64,000 nucleotides of DNA, taken from positions 558,001-622,000 of the forward strand of contig NVQB01000001.1 of the NCBI GenBank assembly GCA_002319075.1, written 5' to 3'. This DNA comes from Sphingobacteriaceae bacterium (lineage in GTDB: Bacteria > Bacteroidota > Bacteroidia > B-17B0 > Aurantibacillaceae). A program made the translations under genes and the position numbers. The notes beneath the pieces are model-generated. The model was given only the letters and a program-made list of their open reading frames with translations, was not told the origin of the DNA and did not search any database. Of this stretch, positions 28,757 through 37,681 are shown piece by piece. Position 1 is the stretch's first letter. Each line of letters begins with the position of its first letter.

Positions 28757-30233
28757 GATTTTTATACTTACAATTTTCTTTTTGTCGTTTCATATGCATG
28801 GACAAGTAAAAACATTTGGCCTAAGTAAAGCTAATAGCCAGCTTTTTGGAAGCAATCTCTATGTGTATGGCATCAAACAAAATGGTTCTTTCTGTATTTA
28901 TAAACTCGATTTTAAGCCCGAAATTCTTGATAGTATAACTGTCGAAACAAGCAAAGGAGCGGCAGACAACTATCTTCAATGCTGGTCTGACACGTTGCAT
29001 GGATTTTTGAATATCTATTTACAAAAAAAAGAAAAAAAAGATCTGAGCATTTATCGTCTCACAAAAAGATTCGAACTTATCGCCAAGATAGAAAATACGG
29101 AAATAGCAAGACTTAACAATACTTCTTTATTTAGCGCTGAAACTTTTTATTTTAATAACTCCGTTTATTCGATAAAGGCCGAAACAGATACCTCTGGGAA
29201 GCAATTTTACCTTAATAAATACAGTCTAAAGTCTACCACCGAAAATTTCGATTACACGTTTAAATGGCAATTCCCTTTTGAACGAAAAAACATCCATTCG
29301 GCACATATCTTTTACGCTACTAAAATGTATGTTTATCTTTATGTAAATGTTTTTGGTGGTTTAAAAACCGGTCAATGGCTTTTAAAGCTTGAAGCTGAAA
29401 CTGCAAAACTTATAAAAGCCACAAAAATTAATGATAAAGGGGACTCTGGTAGTTACCTTTTTGGTGAATTCTTAGTCGATAAAACCTCTAATTCCATTCA
29501 ATTTATCGGACAAAAACTAAAGGACGCAGAAATTAATTACAAGGAAAATAAATTTAATCCTGCTTCCAATTTCCTTATCCTCTATTCCTTTCAAATCGAT
29601 TCCTTAGGTGACATTTCGGGCAGGCAAGAGTTTAAAGTGCCGGTATCAGACCTTAAATCATCCAAACCCGGTAGCAAAAAAGACCTTAGTTATTACATGC
29701 TTAAGATATTAAAACCTTTAAAAAATGAGGGTGGAGATATTCTATTTACAGGCGATTTGTATAAGACAAACAAAGGAAATCCATGCTATCTCTACTCGAA
29801 TACACTTACTTTTTGCTTAAAACCAGCTGAAGAAAATTTATTTACCCTTGATAAAAACACCATTCAACCTAATATTCAGTTAGAAGACTATTATTTTACA
29901 AGCGATAAACTAGATATGAATGGCAGATTGTGTACAGACTCAACTGCAGCAATAGAAAAATTATTTTATGGTCGTCCAGGCTTTCCAATAAAACAGGATT
30001 TTAAACTGGATACAGAAAAAAATCCTATGTGGATCCTTTCTAAACACTTACTTAAAAATAATAACGTTAATTATTCTTTTTTAAGTCCGGTAAAGAAAAT
30101 TTACCAGATCACTAAAATTGAGGACTTGAGTGAAGCAAACACACCTGTCTTGATCATTTTATCTCAAAATTCATTCCTTATTTCTTCGCAACCTGAAGAA
30201 GGAAAATATCAATTGAAACTTTACAATTGGTAA
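28746..30233 (+). CDS. Exported protein of unknown function
   Basis: 495 residues from a TTG start overlapping the end of the MFS gene. The TTG is supported because the signal peptide (KNKIFILTIFFLSFHMHGQ) would be cut by any later ATG. The mature part is beta-rich with many Lys, Tyr and Asn and repeated strand-turn-strand segments such as GSFCIYKLDFKPE and DLSIYRLTKRFEL, which suggests a propeller-like fold. No catalytic motif, sorting domain or lipobox is seen. It is the third gene of the miaA operon; its role is unknown. Confidence 0.65.
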   Translation: MKNKIFILTIFFLSFHMHGQVKTFGLSKANSQLFGSNLYVYGIKQNGSFCIYKLDFKPEILDSITVETSKGAADNYLQCWSDTLHGFLNIYLQKKEKKDLSIYRLTKRFELIAKIENTEIARLNNTSLFSAETFYFNNSVYSIKAETDTSGKQFYLNKYSLKSTTENFDYTFKWQFPFERKNIHSAHIFYATKMYVYLYVNVFGGLKTGQWLLKLEAETAKLIKATKINDKGDSGSYLFGEFLVDKTSNSIQFIGQKLKDAEINYKENKFNPASNFLILYSFQIDSLGDISGRQEFKVPVSDLKSSKPGSKKDLSYYMLKILKPLKNEGGDILFTGDLYKTNKGNPCYLYSNTLTFCLKPAEENLFTLDKNTIQPNIQLEDYYFTSDKLDMNGRLCTDSTAAIEKLFYGRPGFPIKQDFKLDTEKNPMWILSKHLLKNNNVNYSFLSPVKKIYQITKIEDLSEANTPVLIILSQNSFLISSQPEEGKYQLKLYNW

Positions 30234-30244
30234 ATTTGTATTCT

Positions 30245-30252
30245 TAAATTTG
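30245..30252 (+). promoter_or_regulatory. -7 promoter element directly before the DUF4293 gene
   Basis: TAAATTTG ends only 4 bp before the ATG at 30257, so transcription would begin at or next to the start codon (leaderless mRNA). The -33 element is weak. Confidence 0.5.
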
Positions 30253-30256
30253 CACT

Positions 30257-30700
30257 ATGATACAACGTAAACAAACTCTTTTTCTTTTAGCATTAGCACT
30301 CACAAGCATATCGTTATTATTCATTCCTGTTGGCACAGCCAGTATTAATGGCGTTCCAATGAACTTTTCCTTGCTTCTTAAAAATGCAGGTGAGTTTCAT
30401 TCGACTATCTGGCATTTTCTTGCCGTGTCTTTGAACGCTCTTGCAATTGTTCTTAGTGTAGTTACCATTTTTATATACCGAAAAAGGATTTTACAAATAA
30501 AACTATGTTATGTGCTGATGCTTATTGAACTTGCTATCGCACTTATCATTTCTTTTTGCCCACAAAGTCAGCTTTTTCAAACCGAGAGCTCCGGATTTGG
30601 AATAATTATCTGTGTTATAGGGGTTATGTGCGCCTATCTTGCTGCAAGGTATATTAAAAAGGATATCGAACTTTTGAAAAGTGCGGATAGAATTCGCTAG
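30257..30700 (+). CDS. DUF4293-family membrane protein
   Basis: 147 residues with four predicted transmembrane helices. The start MIQRKQTLFLLALALTSISLLFIP is characteristic of the DUF4293 family, restricted largely to Bacteroidota and without known function. The short extramembrane loop between helices 1 and 2 contains NGVPMNFSLLLKN. The C-terminus is cytoplasmic and charged (RYIKKDIELLKSADRIR). It is 23 bp after the secreted-protein gene and has its own putative -7 element. Confidence 0.8.
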   Translation: MIQRKQTLFLLALALTSISLLFIPVGTASINGVPMNFSLLLKNAGEFHSTIWHFLAVSLNALAIVLSVVTIFIYRKRILQIKLCYVLMLIELAIALIISFCPQSQLFQTESSGFGIIICVIGVMCAYLAARYIKKDIELLKSADRIR

Positions 30701-30804
30701 CATTTTAATTCGAAATTTTCTAAAGTCTGCGAGATTATGGCAGGCGCCAGATCAAAAAAAAATTTAGAAGTTCAATTTTAAAAGAGAATTTATTTACCTG
30801 TTGG

Positions 30805-31515
30805 TTAGATGCCTGATTCAACAAAAATCAGCGAAAGGACCGAAAAATACAAGGCGAAAAAAATTGCAGCTCCACCGAGTGCCGTGCCTATTATTCCTAA
30901 AATAAGCGTTGATCTTTTTTTCTGCCCATTTCTTTTGTCTTCCTTGTATTGTTTAATGCCCATGATTCCCATAACTAAAGCAATAATTCCAAGCGCCAGA
31001 CCTGCCGCTATAAGAGTCATGAAGAGATATTCTGCAGAGATTACCGTTAAAATAAATCCCACTACCTCCAGCGTTAAACCTCCGGCTCCAAGAAAAACCG
31101 AGAGTAATGATTTTGATGATTTTCCATCCGAAGATGCTACCATTTTTGAAGATACAGAGCTTTTCTCTTTATTTAGAGATAGTACTGTCTTACTTTTTCC
31201 AGGTAGAACTTTTGTTTTTCCTGGGACAGGGGACAAGCTTAAATCAGACCTTTTCGCTTGAGTAACCACTGAATGAGACAAAGCCTGTGGTTCGACAATC
31301 TGTGAGTTAGATGAAACCTGAGCAGTTGCAGTTTCAGAACGTTCAGCCGCCTTTGCAATCTTTTCGTTTTCACTAGCAGACCGCGAAACCCTCTCCTTAT
31401 GCTTAGCATAAGTTACATAACGTCCACTCGTATATTTGCGTGAAGTGAATTTTTTGCCTGTTGAACAAGCGCTAATTAAACAACTGAATAAAATTAGAAA
31501 AGTGAATAATCTCAT
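30805..31515 (-). CDS. Predicted lipoprotein with C-terminal DUF4190-like membrane segment
   Basis: 236 residues from ATG at 31515, chosen because a lipoprotein signal (MRLFTFLILFSCLISAC, Cys17) starts there; an upstream in-frame ATG at 31551 would add twelve residues. A Ser/Lys/Thr-rich disordered region (residues about 20-120) follows. Then come hydrophobic segments at about 130-180 and 205-232 separated by a basic loop GIKQYKEDKRNGQKKR. The pattern of two hairpins with Gly/Ala-rich helices resembles DUF4190 proteins. Function unknown. Confidence 0.65.
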   Translation of the reverse strand: MRLFTFLILFSCLISACSTGKKFTSRKYTSGRYVTYAKHKERVSRSASENEKIAKAAERSETATAQVSSNSQIVEPQALSHSVVTQAKRSDLSLSPVPGKTKVLPGKSKTVLSLNKEKSSVSSKMVASSDGKSSKSLLSVFLGAGGLTLEVVGFILTVISAEYLFMTLIAAGLALGIIALVMGIMGIKQYKEDKRNGQKKRSTLILGIIGTALGGAAIFFALYFSVLSLIFVESGI

Positions 31516-31617
31516 GAGTTTAGGGTTTTGGTAAAAATAAGAAAATATCACAAAAAATTAACCTGAAATCTAGCGGATGATTTTACCGGATGTTTCCTAT
31601 AGGTTCTGTGAAATAAC

Positions 31618-31625
31618 TATCTTTG
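31618..31625 (+). promoter_or_regulatory. -7 promoter element of purK
   Basis: TATCTTTG (TAnnTTTG) 17 bp before the ATG at 31643. It lies inside the longer open frame that starts at 31577, which argues that 31643 is the real start. Confidence 0.6.
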
Positions 31626-31642
31626 CAGCGAAATTATTTTTC

Positions 31643-32782
31643 ATGAGCAAGACCATACAACAACTTCATATAGGTATTCTGGGCGGGGGGCAACTTGGAA
31701 GAATGCTGATACAAAACGCGATCAATCTAAATTTAACTATTTCCGTTTTAGATCCTGATAAAAATGCACCCTGCAAGAACCTTGTGAAAAAATTCACACA
31801 AGGAAGTCTTACAGACTACGAAACAGTTTACGATTTTGGAAAAGACAAAGATCTTATTACGATTGAAATTGAGAATGTAAATATTGAAGCTTTAAAAGCT
31901 CTTGAAAAAGAAGGAAAAAAAGTATTTCCTCAGCCTCACATTATTGAACTTATCCAGGACAAAGGTTCGCAGAAGATGTTTTATCAGCGCAACAACATTC
32001 CGAGTCCTGATTTTTTTCTTGTAGAAAACAAAAAACAAATTGCGAAGTATGCCGACTATTTTCCATTTTTTCAAAAACTGAGAAAAGGCGGTTATGATGG
32101 AAAGGGTGTAACAAAACTTGTGAGTCCACATCATCTTGATAAAGCTTTTGAAGAGCCAAGTGTTTTAGAGCGTCTTGTAGATTTTGATAAAGAATTGGCA
32201 GTGGTAGTGGCCCGTAGTGAAAGTGGAGAGATAAAATGTTTCCCTGTAGTTGAATGTGAGTTTAACCCGGAAGCGAATCTTGTAGAGTTTTTGTTTAGTC
32301 CAGCCAATATAAAAAAAACAGTTGAAAAGGAAGCTATCAGACTTGCCACTACAGTAGCGGAGAAGTTAGGTGTAGTAGGACTACTTGCGGTTGAATTCTT
32401 TTTAACCAAAGATGGAAAACTTCTTGTAAATGAAGTGGCTCCTCGCCCGCATAACAGCGGTCACCACACGATTGAAGCCAATGTTACATCTCAATTCGAG
32501 CAGCATTTAAGAGCCATTTTAAACTTACCATTGGGCGACACTTCCATTGTAAGAGCAGGTGTAATGGTAAATCTTTTAGGAGATTTTGGTTACGAAGGAA
32601 CAGCTATTTACCAGGGCATGGAAGACGTTTTAAAATTCAGCGGCGTCTATGTTCACCTTTACGGTAAAGCTACTACGAAGCCTTTCCGCAAAATGGGTCA
32701 CGCAACAATTGTAGATGACGATATTTTGAAAGCAAAACAAAAAGCAAGAATGGTTAAGACTACACTTAAAATTATTGCTTAG
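31643..32782 (+). CDS. purK: 5-(carboxyamino)imidazole ribonucleotide synthase PurK
   Basis: 379 residues. ATP-grasp enzyme that carboxylates AIR to N5-CAIR in purine synthesis, using bicarbonate. Motifs: N-terminal GILGGGQLGRMLIQ, KLRKGGYDGKGV in the ATP-binding loop, and NEVAPRPHNSGHHTIEA near the catalytic centre. The start at 31643 gives the usual N-terminus just before the Rossmann-like strand and lies downstream of a -7 promoter element; an ORF from 31577 would include the promoter. Monocistronic as far as can be seen; purE is not in this window. Confidence 0.95.
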   Translation: MSKTIQQLHIGILGGGQLGRMLIQNAINLNLTISVLDPDKNAPCKNLVKKFTQGSLTDYETVYDFGKDKDLITIEIENVNIEALKALEKEGKKVFPQPHIIELIQDKGSQKMFYQRNNIPSPDFFLVENKKQIAKYADYFPFFQKLRKGGYDGKGVTKLVSPHHLDKAFEEPSVLERLVDFDKELAVVVARSESGEIKCFPVVECEFNPEANLVEFLFSPANIKKTVEKEAIRLATTVAEKLGVVGLLAVEFFLTKDGKLLVNEVAPRPHNSGHHTIEANVTSQFEQHLRAILNLPLGDTSIVRAGVMVNLLGDFGYEGTAIYQGMEDVLKFSGVYVHLYGKATTKPFRKMGHATIVDDDILKAKQKARMVKTTLKIIA

Positions 32783-32877
32783 TTCCTGTGTAAAGCCTTT
32801 TTGTTTAAGACATTTAACAAATAGGAAACCAAACCGGTAAAAAATTTAAGATTTAAAATAATTACTATTTTTAATCT

Positions 32878-33237
32878 ATGGAAAAACGTACATGTCCTGA
32901 ATGCGGTGAGCTAATTAAAGGCAGAATAGATAAAAAATTCTGCAGCGACATGTGCCGCAATTCTTTTAATAACAAGCAAAACAGCGATACCAACAATTAC
33001 GTAAGGAATGTAAATAATTCATTACGTAAAAACAGGCGCATTCTAGAAGAAACTCTTGTTGGTGATAAAACTACCATTTCAAAACAAAAACTTGTAGACA
33101 AAGGATTTAATTTTGGTTTTAATACCCACCAGGTTAAAACCAATAATAATCACGTTTATACCTTCTGTTATGAATTTGGGTATCTACCCATTGAAGATAA
33201 AGACCTTATCTTAATTGTAAAAAGAAAAGCAGACTAA
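32878..33237 (+). CDS. Small zinc-ribbon protein of unknown function
   Basis: 119 residues. The N-terminus carries a treble-clef/zinc-ribbon motif, CPECG ... KKFCSDMCRN, i.e. two pairs of cysteines (positions about 6, 9, 21, 25). A basic Asn-rich linker and a C-terminal domain (ISKQKLVDKGFNFGFNTHQVKT ... YTFCYEFGYLPIEDKDLILIVKRK) follow. Comparable small Zn-ribbon proteins occur throughout Bacteroidota; the role is unknown, and nucleic-acid binding is a guess. It converges with the nucleoid-associated protein gene and overlaps it by 4 bp. Confidence 0.75.
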   Translation: MEKRTCPECGELIKGRIDKKFCSDMCRNSFNNKQNSDTNNYVRNVNNSLRKNRRILEETLVGDKTTISKQKLVDKGFNFGFNTHQVKTNNNHVYTFCYEFGYLPIEDKDLILIVKRKAD

Positions 33238-34292
33238 TTGCTGCTTTCCTCGTTTATGTAGTATAATTTATAATATTTAAGTCCGCGTTCATCATCAAAT
33301 CCGCGTTCTACGTAATCGTGTTTAGAATGAATGTAGATGTGGAAATTTTTATCCAGCTTTACAACACTTTTCATGTATTTGGCGTTCTTTTTAACGGCGG
33401 TTTGCGATACATCAAATTCGTCAATGGCAGTAAGGTCCATCTTCTTATTGTAATCGCCACGGTACTCGTTAAAAGCCTCTATAATTTCGGGTTGAACCAA
33501 TACTTCCTTTTCGAAATCCTTTAAATTAAAAGTATCTTTCTCTTTAAAGTAAGACGCACTTTTATTGAGCATCATCATCTGATCTTTCTTCTCCACATTG
33601 TTTGCCTCTGTTAGAATCTCTTCACAAAATCCCCGGGACGCGTCCATAAAATTTTTCGTGTGATAGTATCCATTTGGTTTAATAACCGCATTTAAAAAAT
33701 CTTCTTCCCAGTACAAAGCACATTCTGCAACTTTGTTGTTAGTATCTACAATACTCATTTTGTAGCCTTTATTTTTCTCAGTGTTAAAAACAATACAGCC
33801 TTTATCCAGTTTATTGATATTAATGCCGTTGTCGCAATCTACGTCGAACTCATCCACATGCTGGTAGACTTTCAGAAAAGTTTCTTTATTTTCTGTTTTG
33901 AAGTAACCTATCGCATCGGCTAATTCACCATCCACCATAGCATCTTTGAAATAGCAAACAAAAAATTCGCCGCCACTTATTTTTGGGTGCATGCTTTGAT
34001 TGTAAAGATGAGAAGCTACTTGCTTTGAAAGATTAACAAAATCACTTTGTGAATTAAACAAATCTTCTGTAGCATTTGCCACGCTTGCCAGAGACACGTC
34101 AACCTTTCCTTTGAACTGATAGTAGATATCTGTTTTAAATGGCGTTAAGAAATATCTGAGTACTGTTTCTTTTACAAAATCATCTTTAAACTGTATTAAT
34201 TTTTCGCTGTAGGTTAACTCTTCTCCCAAACCTTTATTCCCAACAAAATGTACTATAAAATGTGTTAGCTGCGCTCTTGAAAAATCTATCAT
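33234..34292 (-). CDS. Nucleoid-associated protein, NdpA/YejK family
   Basis: 352 residues, no signal peptide. The start MIDFSRAQLTHFIVHFVGNKGLGEELTYSEKLI matches Bacteroidota members of the NA37/YejK nucleoid-associated family, as does the GEFFVCYFKDAMVDGELADAIGYFKTENK segment. Proteins of this family bind the nucleoid; in Bacteroidota their function has not been worked out. The C-terminal part is acidic and ends in a short basic strand. It is convergent with the zinc-ribbon gene. Confidence 0.82.
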   Translation of the reverse strand: MIDFSRAQLTHFIVHFVGNKGLGEELTYSEKLIQFKDDFVKETVLRYFLTPFKTDIYYQFKGKVDVSLASVANATEDLFNSQSDFVNLSKQVASHLYNQSMHPKISGGEFFVCYFKDAMVDGELADAIGYFKTENKETFLKVYQHVDEFDVDCDNGININKLDKGCIVFNTEKNKGYKMSIVDTNNKVAECALYWEEDFLNAVIKPNGYYHTKNFMDASRGFCEEILTEANNVEKKDQMMMLNKSASYFKEKDTFNLKDFEKEVLVQPEIIEAFNEYRGDYNKKMDLTAIDEFDVSQTAVKKNAKYMKSVVKLDKNFHIYIHSKHDYVERGFDDERGLKYYKLYYINEESSN

Positions 34293-34419
34293 AGTTGAAT
34301 ATCTAAAGCCTTAAATATACTGTTCTTCCGGCTGTTGCTTTTAACAATATTTAAACAAGTTTTAAGTCAAAGATTCTAAAATAAATGACCGGCGTACTGG
34401 CATATCTTAATTAAAAAAT

Positions 34420-34427
34420 TAATTTTG
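34420..34427 (+). promoter_or_regulatory. -7 promoter element of the processing protease gene
   Basis: TAATTTTG fits TAnnTTTG. It overlaps a GTG codon at 34427 that opens a longer frame, so the ATG at 34454 is the better start. The -33 element is not obvious. Confidence 0.5.
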
Positions 34428-34453
34428 TGTGTACCGATACAAATTATCACACT

Positions 34454-36631
34454 ATGCAGAAATTCACTTCTAAAATCACTAAAAAGGTCGTTATCATTTT
34501 TAGTGTCGTTATATTATCTTCTTTTACTCTTATAAATTTTGTTTTTGACAAAAACGACGTTATTATGGGATTACTCTACGATAGTTTAAGAGAAGCCCAT
34601 TACGCGCCTCCAAAACTGGATGATACGTTCAGTGAAAAAGTTTTCGATCTGTATATTAATACTCCCTTTAACAAACAATTTCTTTTGCAGGAAGACATTG
34701 ACGCCTTAGGCAAATTCCGTCATGATATTGACGATCAAATTGCCGGCCAGAGACACGAGCTCTACACGGCTACTCAGGCCATTGTTAATAAGCGCGTCAC
34801 AGAAAAAGAAGGATGGAGTACTGAAATTCTTTCTAAACCTTTTGATTACACGGTTGAAGAGGAATATGAAACAGATTATAAAAAAATGACTTATGCCAAA
34901 TCTAACGAAGATTTAAAAAATGAGTGGCGTAAAATGTTGAAGTACCGTGTGCTTTACCGTTTGGATGATATGTTGATCAAAGCTGAGAAAAAAGATTCAG
35001 TGGGAAATGTAAAAAATACTGCAAAAACGAATCACGGAAGCAAACAAAGTACGACCACTGAACCCCTGATAAACTCTTTAGTGTTAGAGGGCATTACCAA
35101 AGGTGTGCTATTCGATTCTCTTGAGGCTGATGCACGTAAAAAAGTTCTAAAAGAACAGGATGACTGGTTTAAACGTTTGAATAAAATCACATCTCGTGAC
35201 CGCTTTTCTGAATTTGCCAATGCGGTGACCGGTGTTTTTGATCCCCACACCCAGTATTTTGCTCCAAGAGAGAAGAAAAAATTCTATGAAAATATGAGTG
35301 GTCAGTTTGAAGGGATCGGCGCGAAGCTTCAACAAAAAGATGGTGTTTTAAAGGTGAGCGAGATAATTGTGGGTAGTCCAAGTTACAAGCAAGGAGAACT
35401 AAAAGAAGGAGACGACATCGTGAAAGTTGCTCAGGGAAACGGAGATCCGGTTGATATTACTAATATGGACATGGAAGATGCCATTGAACTTATAAAAGGA
35501 AGAAAAGGAACCGAAGTTCGTCTGACTATTAAGAGAAGCAGTGACAACACTACTAAAGTTATCCCTATTGTAAGAGATGTGATTGAGTTAGATGATACTT
35601 TTCCAAGAACTGCTATTATCGACAATAAAGAAAAACTTGGGTATATTTATTTACCTACCTTTTATACAGACTTTACACGTAACGGCGCTCGTCACTGTTC
35701 TCAAGACATGCGCAAAGAAATTGAAAAATTAAAAAAACAGAACATTAAGGGTTTGATCATTGATTTACGTAACAATGGTGGAGGTTCGTTGCAGGAAGCT
35801 GTTGATATGGCCGGATTATTTTTTCCTAAAGGCCCTGTTGTTCAGATTAAGGGCAAAGTAAATGTGCCTTTGAATGTTATGGAAGACAGAAATCCAGATG
35901 TTGCCTGGGATGGTCCATTAACGGTATTAATTAATCATAACAGCGCCAGTGCGAGTGAGATCGTTGCTGCGGCTATACAGGATTATAAACGTGGTGTGGT
36001 GATTGGCACTACGAGTTTTGGAAAAGGAACTGTACAATCGGTTTTAAGTTTGGACGATTATCTTTTAAAACAATTTGATAGCATTAAACCGATCGGTTCA
36101 GTGAAAATGACTCAACAAAAATTCTACCGCATAACCGGCGGCGCCACTCAGTTAAAAGGAGTAACTCCTGATATCATATTACCCGATCCGTATGCGTTTA
36201 TTGAATTAGGTGAAAAGGAATACGAAAACCACATGCCTTGGGATGAGATTTCGAGGGCTAATTACACGGAGTTCAGTGCGATCAACTATCCAAAGGTTAT
36301 TAAAAATAGTCACAAACGTGTAACGGCAAGTAGTCAGTTTAATCTCATAGAATTACAGGCTAAAGAAGTAAAACTTAAAAAAGACGATACAAAATATAAT
36401 CTGAAATTAACGACATTCAGAGAAGAGCAAAAACAATTGCGTGAGCAAAATAAAAAATATGAAGACCTCAATAAAGAAATGAAAGGTTTCAACGCGAACA
36501 TTCTTGATGAAGAGAAAACAAGATTGGCAAATGATACAGTGCGTTTGAACAGAGAGAAAAAATGGGCGCAAAGTGTTTCTAAAGATATTTATATCCGTGA
36601 GGCTGCTGATGTTTTAAATGATATGAGATAG
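34454..36631 (+). CDS. Carboxy-terminal processing protease, Tsp/Prc type
   Basis: 725 residues from ATG 34454. The N-terminus has a signal-anchor/signal sequence (KVVIIFSVVILSSFTLINFVF). An unusual long N-terminal helical region precedes the PDZ domain (GIGAKLQQKDGVLKVSEIIVGSPSYKQ ... GDDIVKV, about residues 300-350). The S41 protease core has GLIIDLRNNGGGSLQEAVDMAG, the catalytic Ser in NHNSASASEIVAAA (about residue 498) and the catalytic Lys in TSFGKGTVQ (about 523). The C-terminal tail is of the Tsp/Prc DUF3340 kind, charged and helical. It degrades or trims periplasmic proteins. A terminator follows 42 bp after the stop. Confidence 0.93.
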   Translation: MQKFTSKITKKVVIIFSVVILSSFTLINFVFDKNDVIMGLLYDSLREAHYAPPKLDDTFSEKVFDLYINTPFNKQFLLQEDIDALGKFRHDIDDQIAGQRHELYTATQAIVNKRVTEKEGWSTEILSKPFDYTVEEEYETDYKKMTYAKSNEDLKNEWRKMLKYRVLYRLDDMLIKAEKKDSVGNVKNTAKTNHGSKQSTTTEPLINSLVLEGITKGVLFDSLEADARKKVLKEQDDWFKRLNKITSRDRFSEFANAVTGVFDPHTQYFAPREKKKFYENMSGQFEGIGAKLQQKDGVLKVSEIIVGSPSYKQGELKEGDDIVKVAQGNGDPVDITNMDMEDAIELIKGRKGTEVRLTIKRSSDNTTKVIPIVRDVIELDDTFPRTAIIDNKEKLGYIYLPTFYTDFTRNGARHCSQDMRKEIEKLKKQNIKGLIIDLRNNGGGSLQEAVDMAGLFFPKGPVVQIKGKVNVPLNVMEDRNPDVAWDGPLTVLINHNSASASEIVAAAIQDYKRGVVIGTTSFGKGTVQSVLSLDDYLLKQFDSIKPIGSVKMTQQKFYRITGGATQLKGVTPDIILPDPYAFIELGEKEYENHMPWDEISRANYTEFSAINYPKVIKNSHKRVTASSQFNLIELQAKEVKLKKDDTKYNLKLTTFREEQKQLREQNKKYEDLNKEMKGFNANILDEEKTRLANDTVRLNREKKWAQSVSKDIYIREAADVLNDMR

Positions 36632-36673
36632 AATTGTAAGTTCTTGCGATGTCTGTTGCGATAGTTTAAATAG

Positions 36674-36704
36674 AAAAACCAGGATAAACTCCTGGTTTTT
36701 TTTT
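36674..36704 (+). terminator. Intrinsic terminator of the processing protease gene
   Basis: A perfect 11-bp stem (AAAAACCAGGA / TCCTGGTTTTT) with a 5-nt loop and a T run of nine. Confidence 0.9.
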
Positions 36705-36707
36705 GCG

Positions 36708-36930
36708 TCTCGACTACGCTCGACGTGACAATCTGGGCTAGGCTGTAACTGTTCTCGACTACGCTCGAACTGACATTTTCGGCTACGCTCTAAATGTTCT
36801 CGACTACGCTCGAACTGACAATCTCGACTACGCTCGAACTGACATTCACGGCTACGCTCGAACTGTTCTCGACTACGCTCGAACTGACAATCTGGGCAGG
36901 CTCGAACTGACAATCTCGGCCAGGCCTTAT
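36708..36930. repeat. Cluster of about ten degenerate 20-24 bp repeats (CTCGACTACGCTCGAACTGACA)
   Basis: The unit TCTCGACTACGCTCGAACTG followed by ACA(A/T)T or nothing occurs about ten times head to tail without spacers, some copies intact and others changed (for example CGGCTACGCTCTAAATG, GGGCAGGCTCGAACTG). Each unit contains TCGA-CTACGC-TCGA, a short inverted repeat. The minus strand reads as a repetitive peptide (CQFERSRE...), which is an artefact of the repeat. Clusters of this kind occur in intergenic regions of other Bacteroidota. It lies between the convergent processing-protease and infC genes and between their two terminators. Confidence 0.9.
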
Positions 36931-36989
36931 TTGATAATCCCAACAACTTTTACTTTGACCCTGACCTGAGACTGATTTCGATAATGGAA

Positions 36990-37026
36990 ACAAAAAAACC
37001 GTAGTAGATATCTACCACGGTTTTTC
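36990..37026 (-). terminator. Intrinsic terminator of the thrS-infC operon
   Basis: ACCGTGGTAGATATCTACTACGGT on the minus strand is a near-perfect palindrome (one A-C mismatch per arm) followed by seven T, 27 bp after the infC stop. Confidence 0.88.
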
Positions 37027-37051
37027 TTAAATATACTTTACCAGGAAAGGT

Positions 37052-37681
37052 TTACTTTTTTCTTGGCCCAATAAGCATCAACATTTTTTTACCTTCTAAA
37101 GTTGGTAATTGTTCTGCTTTGCCCCACTCTTCTAATTCATTGGCGAAACGTAATAATAAGATTTCACCTTGTACTTTAAACACGATCTCTCTACCTCTGA
37201 AGAATACATATGCTTTCACTTTACAGCCATCCTGTAAAAATTTAATTGCATGGTTCTTTTTAAAGTTGAAATCATGATCATCGGTATGTGGTCCGAAACG
37301 AATATCTTTCACAACAACTTTAGCAGCTTTGGCTTTAATTTCCTTGGCTTTCTTTTTTTGTTCGTAGAGGAATTTTCCGTAATCCACAATTTTACAAACC
37401 GGTGGATCAACGTTTGGTGCAATTTCTACAAGATCTAATCCTTTTTCGCGGGCCATTTCAAGAGCCTTTGAAATAGGATAAACTCCTGCTTCTATATCGT
37501 CGCCAACAACACGAACTTGTGGTGAATTAATTCGTCCGTTGACTTTATGTAATTCTTCTTTTACTCCCGGACGTTTGAAGCCCGCTTTTAAACCTCTTGG
37601 TTGTTTGAAAACCGGTTTTTGTTCTCCTCCTGCAGTTGTTGTAGCAGGTGATGGGATGTTTGGTTTCTTTTGGTTGATAAT
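37052..37681 (-). CDS. infC: Translation initiation factor IF-3, with non-canonical start codon
   Basis: About 209 residues. IF-3 binds the 30S subunit and checks start-codon pairing. The first ATG (37456) would give only 134 residues and would delete most of the N-terminal domain. The frame continues upstream with clear IF-3 sequence: [18 protein letters not shown] ... [23 protein letters not shown]. It continues with a Pro/Lys-rich extension back to a stop at 37694-37696, with no ATG, GTG or TTG. Available starts are ATT at 37681 or ATC at 37678, right after GCGGAGG (ribosome-binding site at 37684-37688), so a rare AUU/AUC start like that of E. coli infC is inferred. It lies downstream of thrS. 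The usual partners rpmI and rplT do not follow. Confidence 0.92.
   Translation of the reverse strand: MINQKKPNIPSPATTTAGGEQKPVFKQPRGLKAGFKRPGVKEELHKVNGRINSPQVRVVGDDIEAGVYPISKALEMAREKGLDLVEIAPNVDPPVCKIVDYGKFLYEQKKKAKEIKAKAAKVVVKDIRFGPHTDDHDFNFKKNHAIKFLQDGCKVKAYVFFRGREIVFKVQGEILLLRFANELEEWGKAEQLPTLEGKKMLMLIGPRKK

Noticed and set aside
30809-31261. 150-codon plus-strand frame opposite the lipoprotein gene
   Set aside because: Shadow frame; the minus strand has a lipobox and membrane segments that make sense.
31577-31642. Longer purK start
   Set aside because: A promoter -7 element lies within it and the extra residues do not resemble the PurK N-terminus.
34427-34453. GTG start of the processing protease
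   Set aside because: The GTG overlaps the -7 promoter element; the ATG at 34454 fits better.
36708-36930. CRISPR-like array
   Set aside because: Repeats are contiguous and degenerate without unique spacers, and no cas gene is near.
36614-36993. Minus-strand reading frames giving the repetitive peptide FERSRECQFERSRD
   Set aside because: They are translations of the intergenic DNA repeat cluster, with unit length near a multiple of three; no start signal or coding character outside the repeats.
37052-37456. Short 134-residue IF-3
   Set aside because: The upstream frame encodes clear IF-3 sequence, so the ATG is internal.
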